Below, one piece after another: positions 58,228-64,000 of a stretch of DNA of 64,000 bases. The notes beneath the pieces were generated by a model that was not told where the DNA came from, did not search any database, and saw only the letters and a program-made list of their open reading frames with translations. The stretch comes from Agromyces flavus. GTDB lineage: Bacteria > Actinomycetota > Actinomycetes > Actinomycetales > Microbacteriaceae. Made by a program: the position numbers and the translations under genes. The DNA is taken from NCBI RefSeq assembly GCF_900104685.1, contig NZ_LT629755.1, forward strand, positions 1,488,001-1,552,000. The letters are read 5' to 3'. Within the stretch, counting starts at the first letter, position 1, and each line of letters opens with the position of its first letter.

Positions 58228-59210
58228 CGTGTTCTCGTGTTCCTCTCGGTGCCCGCGTGGGCGGGGATGGTGCGCAGGCCGAGCCGGTCCAGGACGGCGA
58301 GCACGGCCTCGTGGCGGTTGAAGGTGTACAGGTGGAGTCCCGGTGCGTCCGCGAGGACCTCGGCGGCGAGCGCGGCGGCGAAGTCGACGCCGAGTTCGAA
58401 CAGCGCGTCGGCGTCGGGCTCGATCTCGAGCGGGATCGCGAGCTCGCTCGGCGCCGGCACGCCGGTGAGCTGCTCGAGGCGGGCGAGACGCGCCGGCGTC
58501 GTCACGGGCATGATCCCCGGCAGGATGGGAATGGTCACGCCGCCCGCGCGGGCGCGCTCGACGAAGCCGAGGTAGTCGTCGGCGTGCCAGAACAGCTGCG
58601 TGATCGCGAGATTGGCGCCCGCGACCTCCTTCGCGAGCAGCACGTCGATGTCCTGCCCGAACCCGCGCGAACGCGGGTGTCCGGTCGGGAAGGCCGCGAC
58701 CGCGACGCGCTCGGGGCGCGGTCGCTCGCGGATCCGCGTCGCGCCCGGGATGCCGGGGATGCCGGCCTGCCCGTACGGCTCCCGTTCCTCCTGCACCCGG
58801 TGGATGAGCTGCACGAGCTCGGCGGCGCTGCGAAGGTCGCCGATACCCGCCTCCGGGTCGGCGCCCTCGGGCGGGTCGCCGCGCAGGGCGAGGAAGCTCG
58901 TGATCCCCGCGTCGAGGAACTCGCGCACGAGGCGGTTCGCCTCGGCGTGGCTCGAACCGACGCAGGTCAGGTGCGCCATCGGCTCGACGTCGGTGTGCTC
59001 GAGCATGTAGCGCAGCACCGTGAGCGAGCGGTCACGCGACGATCCGCCCGCCCCGAAGGTCACCGAGATGAACGCCGGGTCGACCTCGGCGAGCCGGTCG
59101 ATCGTCCGCCCGAGCGCGAGCGCGGCGGCGTCCGTCCGAGGCGGGAAGAGCTCGAACGAGATCGGCGGCCTCGGCCGAACGGCGTCGCCGACGGGCGCGC
59201 TTCCGGTCAT
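58224..59210 (-). CDS. metF: Methylenetetrahydrofolate reductase
   Basis: Makes the 5-methyl-tetrahydrofolate used by MetE. The 328-aa (beta-alpha)8 flavoprotein begins [13 protein letters not shown], with [30 protein letters not shown] and the [13 protein letters not shown] region. ATG 59210 has AGGAG 4 nt upstream; the frame upstream of it is arginine-rich and was not used. Placing metF before metE in one operon couples substrate and user. The 226-nt upstream region is described separately. Confidence 0.95.
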   Translation of the reverse strand: MTGSAPVGDAVRPRPPISFELFPPRTDAAALALGRTIDRLAEVDPAFISVTFGAGGSSRDRSLTVLRYMLEHTDVEPMAHLTCVGSSHAEANRLVREFLDAGITSFLALRGDPPEGADPEAGIGDLRSAAELVQLIHRVQEEREPYGQAGIPGIPGATRIRERPRPERVAVAAFPTGHPRSRGFGQDIDVLLAKEVAGANLAITQLFWHADDYLGFVERARAGGVTIPILPGIMPVTTPARLARLEQLTGVPAPSELAIPLEIEPDADALFELGVDFAAALAAEVLADAPGLHLYTFNRHEAVLAVLDRLGLRTIPAHAGTERNTRTR

Positions 59211-59436
59211 GGTGCTCCTGGGTGCGGATGCCGCGACGGTGGCTTCGGGCACGGCACGCCGCGCCCGGCCGGCCGTCACGGCTGGCGGGTCTCGCGGGCG
59301 GGTGCCGGGCTCGGCGGTCGCTCCAGGCGGGCGGCATCCGGCCGCTCGCCACGATCAGGTGCGACGATACGCGGCGGGCGCGCCATCCGGAACGACGTTT
59401 ACGCCGGATGACGGGACCGGCTGACCGCGGCGCGCC
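59211..59436 (-). other. metF upstream region with one hairpin; no riboswitch recognised
   Basis: 226 nt, very GC-rich. CATCCGG/CCGGATG at 59384-59410 (7-bp stem, 13-nt loop) follows the hflX stop by 27 nt on the minus strand and may terminate hflX. A TATCGT box near 59365-59370 is a possible -10 for metF. No cobalamin or SAM riboswitch core was recognised. Confidence 0.4.
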
Positions 59437-60963
59437 CTATGCGACCGCGGCCGCCTGGAACTGCCGGAGCTGCGCGGCCTGCTCGGGCGACGCGAGCGCG
59501 CGGATGCGCGTGCCGTCCTCGACGTAGTCGGTCGAGAGCACGCGTCCGGACTCGTGCAGCGCCGAGATGACGTCGCCGCGGTCGTACGGCACGAGCAGGT
59601 CGACCTCGACGGCGGGGTCGGGCAGCAGGCGCGTGATCGCGTCGAGCACCTCGGTGACGCCGGCGCCGGTGCGAGCCGACGCGAACACCGCGTTCGGTTC
59701 GAGGCCCTGCAGCACGAGCCGGTCTTCCGGCGTGATGAGGTCGGCCTTGTTGAACACCACGAGCTCGGGCACGTCGCGCGCGCCCACCTCGCCGATGACG
59801 TCGCGAACGGTGGCGATCTGCGCGGCGGGGTCGGGGTGCGCGGCGTCCACGACGTGGACGATCAGGTCGGCGTCGCCGACCTCTTCGAGCGTCGAGCGGA
59901 AGGCCTCGACGAGCTGGTGCGGAAGGTTGCGTACGAAGCCGACCGTGTCGGCGATCGTGTAGACGCGCCCATCGGGCGTGGTGTTGCGCCGAACGGTGGC
60001 GTCGAGCGTGGCGAACAGCGCGTTCTCGACGAGCACGCCCGCACCCGTGATGCGGTTGAGCAGGCTGGACTTGCCCGCGTTCGTGTACCCCGCGATCGCC
60101 ACGGACGGAACCGCGTTGCGCTTGCGGTTCGCGCGCTTGGCGTCTCGCGCCGGCTTCATGCCGGCGATCTGCTTGCGGAGCCGCGCCATACGCGAGTGGA
60201 TGCGACGGCGGTCCAGCTCGATCTTCGTCTCACCGGGTCCGCGCGAACCCATGCCGGCGCCGGCGCCGCCGACCTGGCCACCGGCCTGGCGCGACATCGA
60301 CTCGCCCCAGCCGCGGAGGCGCGGGAGGAGGTACTCGAGCTGCGCGAGCTCGACCTGCGCCTTGCCCTCACGGCTCTTGGCGTGCTGGCTGAAGATGTCG
60401 AGGATGACTGCGGTTCGGTCGATGACCTTGACCTTCACCGCATCCTCGAGCGCACGGCGCTGGCTCGGCGCGAGCTCGGTGTCGGCGACGACCGTGTCGG
60501 CGCCGAGCGCCGCGACGATGTGGCGGAGCTCCTCGGTCTTGCCGCGACCGAGGTAGGTCGACGGGTCGGGGTGCGGGCGGCGCTGCAGCACCCCGTCGAG
60601 CACGCGGGCACCGGCCGTCTCGGCGAGGGCGGCGAGCTCGCGCAGCGAGTTCTCGGCGTCCTCGAGGGAGCCCTGCGGGTAGACGCCGATGAGCACGACG
60701 TTCTCGAGCCGGAGCTGCCGGTACTCGACTTCGGTGACGTCCTCGAGCTCGGTCGACAGTCCGCCGACGCGCCGGAGCCCCGCGCGCGCCTCGCGGTCGT
60801 ACTGCTCGCCGTCGAAGCCGCCGTCGCCGTCGACCTCGAGGCCGTCGCGCTGGATCGACGCGGCCTCGGACGCCCCGAACCGGGACACGCCCGCGCGCAC
60901 GTCCGCGCTCCGGAGCACTCGCGCGACCGCGTCGTCGTGGGTGTCGTGTTCCGCGTCGTTCAT
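59437..60963 (-). CDS. hflX: GTPase HflX
   Basis: Ribosome-splitting GTPase that rescues stalled or stressed ribosomes. The 508-aa protein has the HflX N-domain (LENVVLIGVYPQG, STYLGRGKTEEL), the glycine-rich loop RGPGETKIELDRRRI and a G domain: G1 GYTNAGKSSLLN, G3 DTVGF, G4 NKAD. About 80 acidic residues precede the conserved domain, a common actinobacterial extension. ATG 60963 is 7 nt after a TAGGCT box, so the mRNA is predicted to be leaderless. In many bacteria it responds to heat or antibiotics. Confidence 0.95.
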   Translation of the reverse strand: MNDAEHDTHDDAVARVLRSADVRAGVSRFGASEAASIQRDGLEVDGDGGFDGEQYDREARAGLRRVGGLSTELEDVTEVEYRQLRLENVVLIGVYPQGSLEDAENSLRELAALAETAGARVLDGVLQRRPHPDPSTYLGRGKTEELRHIVAALGADTVVADTELAPSQRRALEDAVKVKVIDRTAVILDIFSQHAKSREGKAQVELAQLEYLLPRLRGWGESMSRQAGGQVGGAGAGMGSRGPGETKIELDRRRIHSRMARLRKQIAGMKPARDAKRANRKRNAVPSVAIAGYTNAGKSSLLNRITGAGVLVENALFATLDATVRRNTTPDGRVYTIADTVGFVRNLPHQLVEAFRSTLEEVGDADLIVHVVDAAHPDPAAQIATVRDVIGEVGARDVPELVVFNKADLITPEDRLVLQGLEPNAVFASARTGAGVTEVLDAITRLLPDPAVEVDLLVPYDRGDVISALHESGRVLSTDYVEDGTRIRALASPEQAAQLRQFQAAAVA

Positions 60964-60970
60964 CTCGACC

Positions 60971-60976
60971 AGCCTA
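60971..60976 (-). promoter_or_regulatory. Promoter -10 of hflX (leaderless mRNA predicted)
   Basis: TAGGCT on the minus strand, 7 nt before ATG 60963. Confidence 0.55.
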
Positions 60977-60991
60977 CTTCCGTTCGTGCGA

Positions 60992-60997
60992 TAGGTT
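60992..60997 (+). promoter_or_regulatory. Promoter -10 of the RsmC-like gene (leaderless mRNA predicted)
   Basis: TAGGTT on the plus strand, 7 nt before ATG 61005, back to back with the hflX -10. Confidence 0.55.
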
Positions 60998-61004
60998 CCC
61001 CTGT

Positions 61005-61616
61005 ATGCCGCAGGAGCACTACTTCTCGTCGAAACCCGCCGACGACGACGCGCTCCGCACGGTGACGGTGCGCCTCGCCGGCCGCGAGCTCGACGTGCTC
61101 ACCGCCGGCGGCGTGTTCAGCCCCGCCCACGTCGACCTCGGCACCCGAGTCCTGCTCGACGCAGTGCCGCAGCCACCGGCGACCGGACACCTGCTCGACC
61201 TCGGGGCCGGGTGGGGGCCGATCGCGCTGACCCTCGGCCTCGACGCACCGGAGGCCACGGTGTGGGCGGTCGACGTGAACGAGCGGGCACTCGACCTCGT
61301 GCGCCGGAACGCCGCCCGCCTGGGCCTACGACAGGTCAACGCCGCGCTGCCCGACGATGTTCCCGACGACGTGCGATTCGCCACGATCTGGTCGAATCCG
61401 CCGATCCGCATCGGCAAGGCCGAGCTGCACGCGCTGCTGCGGCGCTGGCTGCCGCGCCTCGAGGTGGGGGCGACGGCGTGGCTCGTGGTGCAGAAGAACC
61501 TCGGCGCCGACTCGCTGCAGCGGTGGCTCGCCGACGAACTCGGCAACGGATGGCGCGTCGAGCGCGCTTCGTCGGCGAAGGGCTTCCGCCTGCTGGCGGT
61601 CACCCGCGAGCGCTGA
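61005..61616 (+). CDS. RsmC/RsmG-like class I SAM methyltransferase (MTS domain)
   Basis: A 203-aa protein of the small MTS (methyltransferase small) family that includes RsmC. It begins HYFSSKPADDD, then VFSPAHVDLGTRVLL, SAM motif I LLDLGAGWGPIALTLG near residue 66, motif DVNERALDLVRRNAARLG and the catalytic NPP motif in WSNPPIRIG near 129. Only one methyltransferase domain is present, against two in E. coli RsmC. An rRNA guanine N2 target is plausible but unproven. It converges with dapF, 16 nt apart. Confidence 0.85.
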   Translation: MPQEHYFSSKPADDDALRTVTVRLAGRELDVLTAGGVFSPAHVDLGTRVLLDAVPQPPATGHLLDLGAGWGPIALTLGLDAPEATVWAVDVNERALDLVRRNAARLGLRQVNAALPDDVPDDVRFATIWSNPPIRIGKAELHALLRRWLPRLEVGATAWLVVQKNLGADSLQRWLADELGNGWRVERASSAKGFRLLAVTRER

Positions 61617-61632
61617 GCTCGGGGGCGGCCGG

Positions 61633-62517
61633 TCAGGCGAGGCTCAGCACGCCGTCGAAGACGAGCTCTGCCGGGCCCGAGAGCAGCACGTGCTCGCCGT
61701 CGGGCTCGGTCCGCATGCGGACGCCGACGACCCCGCCGGGCACCTGCACGACCCACTCGTCGGGCGCACCCTCGCCGGCCCAGTAGCGGACGGCGAGCGC
61801 GGAGGCGACCGCGCCCGTGCCGCACGACAGCGTCTCGCCCGAGCCGCGCTCGTGCACGCGCATGCGGATGCGGCCGCGACCGGCCTCGACGAGCGGTTCC
61901 GCGGGCACGACGAACTCGACGTTCGCACCCGCCTGCGGCTCGGGCTCGAGGATCGGGACGTACGCGAGGTCGAGGCCGTCGAGCTCGTCGTCGTCGGCCA
62001 GCGCGACGACGACGTGCGGGTTGCCGACGTCGATGCCCAGGCCCGGCCGCGCGGCGTGCAGGTTCTTGGCACGCACGAGCGGCTCGCCGCCGTCGAGTCG
62101 CCACACGCCGAGGTCGGCCTCGAAGTTGCCGCTCCCCAGCTCGCGCACGCGGCGGACGCCCGCACGCGTGCCGATCGGGATCCACTCGCCATCGGCGAGC
62201 GCGACGAGGCCCTGGTCGATCAGGTACCGCGTGAACACGCGGATGCCGTTGCCGCACATCTCGGAAGGGCTGCCGTCGGCGTTCCAGTAGTCCATGAACC
62301 ACGCGGCATCCGGGTCCTCGGCGATCGCCGCCGCGCCGTCGACGAGCCGGTCGGATCGGACCGCGCGGATGAGCCCGTCGCCGCCCACGCCGAAGTGCCG
62401 GTCGCACACCGCCGCGATCTGCGTGGGCGTGAGCTGCACGTCGCCCTCGGGGTCGCTGAAGAGCACGAAGTCGTTGCCCGTGCCGTGGCCCTTGGTGAAG
62501 CGCAGATCGAACGCCAT
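61633..62517 (-). CDS. dapF: Diaminopimelate epimerase
   Basis: Interconverts LL- and meso-diaminopimelate for lysine and cell wall. The 294-aa protein shows [11 protein letters not shown], the two catalytic Cys in [11 protein letters not shown] near residue 93 and [12 protein letters not shown] near 230, and the substrate motif [10 protein letters not shown] 62517 is 6 nt after a TAGACT box; a leaderless start separate from miaA is likely, although the genes are only 45 nt apart. Confidence 0.96.
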   Translation of the reverse strand: MAFDLRFTKGHGTGNDFVLFSDPEGDVQLTPTQIAAVCDRHFGVGGDGLIRAVRSDRLVDGAAAIAEDPDAAWFMDYWNADGSPSEMCGNGIRVFTRYLIDQGLVALADGEWIPIGTRAGVRRVRELGSGNFEADLGVWRLDGGEPLVRAKNLHAARPGLGIDVGNPHVVVALADDDELDGLDLAYVPILEPEPQAGANVEFVVPAEPLVEAGRGRIRMRVHERGSGETLSCGTGAVASALAVRYWAGEGAPDEWVVQVPGGVVGVRMRTEPDGEHVLLSGPAELVFDGVLSLA

Positions 62518-62523
62518 CCCATC

Positions 62524-62529
62524 AGTCTA
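62524..62529 (-). promoter_or_regulatory. Promoter -10 of dapF (leaderless mRNA predicted)
   Basis: TAGACT on the minus strand, 6 nt before ATG 62517. Confidence 0.55.
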
Positions 62530-62562
62530 GGGATGGCGCGAGGCCGCTCCGGACGCGCCGGG

Positions 62563-63483
62563 TCAGGCGAGCGCGGCCTGCCGCGCGACCTCGGCCGCGA
62601 CCGCCGCACGGTCGTCGGCGTCGACGACGGATGCCGCGGCGTACCGCTTGAACCAGCCGACCTGGCGCCTCGCATAGGTGCGGGTCAGCGCCTGCGTCTC
62701 GGCGATCGCGTCGGACTCGGCCATGCGACCGCGCACCTGGGCGAGCCCCTGCGCGTAGCCGATGGCCTTGCGCGCGGTGACCCCGCGTTCCAGCCCTGCT
62801 GGGATGAGGGCGCGCACCTCGTCGAGGAGCCCCTCGCGCCACATCGCCGCGGCGCGCGCATCGAGCCGCTCGACGAGGGTGGCGCGCTCGGAGCGCAGGT
62901 GGACGATGCGGTGCGGACGCCAGGGCACCGGCTCGTCGGGCAGTCGGGCGGCCTTGGGCTCGCCGGTGAGCTCGATGACCTCGAGCGCACGGACGATTCG
63001 GCGCCCGTTCTGCGGATCGACGCTCGCGGCGGTCTCGGGGTCGAGCTCGCGCAGGCGTCGATGGAGCAGGCCCGGGCCCACCCGCTCGAGCTCGTGCTCG
63101 AGCCGCGCGCGGATCGCGGCATCCGTGCCCGGGAACCGGAGGTCGTGGATGACGCTCGACACGTAGAGGCCAGACCCTCCCGTGAGCAGCGCCACGCCAT
63201 CGCGCGCCTCGATCTCGTCGACGGAGCCCCGAGCGTCGGCCTGGTACGCCGCGACGGAGGCCTCGTCGGTCACGTCGAGCACATCGAGCAGGTGGTGCGG
63301 CACGCCCTCGCGTTGCTCCGCCGCGAGCTTGGCGGTGCCGATGTCCATGCCGCGGTAGAGCTGCATGGCGTCGGCGTTCACGACCTCCGCGGGCCGACCG
63401 CTCGCGGCGATCGCGTGCGCGAGGTCGAGAGCGAACCGCGACTTGCCCGTGCCGGTCGCCCCGACGATCGCGATCAGGGTCAC
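62563..63483 (-). CDS. miaA: tRNA dimethylallyltransferase
   Basis: Adds the dimethylallyl group to A37 of tRNAs reading U-starting codons. The 306-aa protein has P-loop [48 protein letters not shown] and the [14 protein letters not shown] segment. The GTG at 63483 is one nt after the miaB stop, making a modification pair: MiaA then MiaB. The frame upstream of it was rejected as shadow of miaB. Confidence 0.95.
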   Translation of the reverse strand: MTLIAIVGATGTGKSRFALDLAHAIAASGRPAEVVNADAMQLYRGMDIGTAKLAAEQREGVPHHLLDVLDVTDEASVAAYQADARGSVDEIEARDGVALLTGGSGLYVSSVIHDLRFPGTDAAIRARLEHELERVGPGLLHRRLRELDPETAASVDPQNGRRIVRALEVIELTGEPKAARLPDEPVPWRPHRIVHLRSERATLVERLDARAAAMWREGLLDEVRALIPAGLERGVTARKAIGYAQGLAQVRGRMAESDAIAETQALTRTYARRQVGWFKRYAAASVVDADDRAAVAAEVARQAALA

Positions 63484-63484
63484 G

Positions 63485-64000
63485 TCAGCGCTGGCCGTCG
63501 CCCGGGTCGTAGATCGGCATGGTGCCGACACCCGGCGACGTGAGCGGCTCGGAGCCGATCCGGATCGTCGGAAGGCCGAGGGAGACCGGACCCGACGCCG
63601 GCGCGGTCGCGCCCGCCGTCGCGGGCACGCCGCAGCTCTCGGCCTGCGCGCGGTCCCACGCGTCGCCCGCACGCGTGCGACGGATGCGCAGCGGCGCGCC
63701 GTCGAGCGAGTCGGCGAGCAGGTGGAACGGAGCTGCCTGCGTGATCACGACCGACACGACGTCGCCCGGACGGGGCAGCTCGGACCCGGCGGGGACCTCG
63801 AAGTGCACGAGGCGGCTGTCCTCGGCGCGGCCGCTCAGGCGATGGGTCTCGGCGTCCTTCTTGCCCTCGCCGGTGGAGACGAGCACCTCGACGGCGGTGC
63901 CGACGAGCTTCTGGTTCTCCTCCCACGAGATGCGCTCCTGGAGGGCGATGAGACGGTCGTACCGATCCTGCACGACCTCCTTCGGCACCTGCTCCTCCAT
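63485..64000 (-). CDS. miaB: tRNA-2-methylthio-N6-dimethylallyladenosine synthase MiaB, C-terminal part
   Basis: Radical-SAM methylthiotransferase acting on the MiaA product; the 5' part lies beyond the window edge. The visible 171 codons hold the end of the radical-SAM domain ([22 protein letters not shown]) and a TRAM domain ([16 protein letters not shown] ... [16 protein letters not shown]). The tail after it (about 55 residues, Pro/Thr/Gly-rich) is variable. Identity is supported by the adjoining miaA. Confidence 0.92.
   Translation of the reverse strand: MEEQVPKEVVQDRYDRLIALQERISWEENQKLVGTAVEVLVSTGEGKKDAETHRLSGRAEDSRLVHFEVPAGSELPRPGDVVSVVITQAAPFHLLADSLDGAPLRIRRTRAGDAWDRAQAESCGVPATAGATAPASGPVSLGLPTIRIGSEPLTSPGVGTMPIYDPGDGQR

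Noticed and set aside
59211..59436. Possible SAM or cobalamin riboswitch upstream of metF-metE
   Set aside because: No core of either class could be identified; only a short hairpin and a weak -10 were found. Infernal searches with Rfam SAM, SAM-IV and cobalamin models would decide.

Overview
The window is a piece of a high-GC actinobacterial chromosome, most likely from the family Microbacteriaceae. The evidence is the complete rRNA operon (no tRNA in the 16S-23S spacer, actinobacterial leader boxes), GTG starts and 1-14 nt gene overlaps, mycobacterial-type genes (PriA, Lhr-Nei2, ParA-ScpAB), and gene order. The genus cannot be fixed by eye. No prophage, insertion sequence, CRISPR array or tRNA gene was seen. 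Nearly all genes lie on the minus strand, co-oriented with the rRNA operon.

Layout (transcription mostly right to left). 1-8.8 kb: one transcription unit pyrG - NUDIX hydrolase - xerD - parA - scpA - scpB - rluB - tyrA - cmk - der (der runs off the left edge). 8.9-15.1 kb: TPR-like repeat protein - HAD phosphatase - small protein - tlyA - nadK - recN. 15.2-21.1 kb: rRNA operon (16S-23S-5S) with promoter, processing stems and terminator. 21.1-26 kb: a family III CoA-transferase, tyrS, a divergent SatD-like regulator with a membrane partner, and a 3-methyladenine glycosylase (mpg). 26-32.8 kb: argC-J-B-D-F-H. 33-37 kb: a DUF1801 gene and pheST. 37.1-40.5 kb: a glutamate-type amino-acid ABC transporter. 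40.5-43.4 kb: an rRNA methyltransferase, infC-rpmI-rplT and divergent DUF1844. 43.4-50.3 kb: nei2-like gene, lhr, a PLP decarboxylase. 50.4-54.4 kb: hisC, hisB, hisH, priA, SseB. 54.4-55.8 kb: an SOS divergon, LysM membrane protein against lexA. 55.9-64 kb: metE-metF, hflX, an RsmC-like methyltransferase, dapF, miaA and the end of miaB.

The tyrS - TPR gene - HAD - tlyA - nadK - recN - pyrG - NUDIX - xer - parA - scpAB - rluB - cmk - der order matches the arrangement known from Mycobacterium tuberculosis, with the rRNA operon placed between tyrS and the TPR gene here. The content is housekeeping. The unusual material is regulatory: many transcription units begin with a TANNNT box 5-8 nt before the start codon (leaderless mRNAs); infC appears to start at AUC behind a long structured leader; infC and DUF1844 share a symmetric -10; the LysM gene and lexA carry LexA-box-like sites and the LysM transcript opens with a perfect hairpin; the SatD-like gene has a palindrome in its promoter; and the 9-mer GGATGCCGC/GCGGCATCC recurs at least 23 times.
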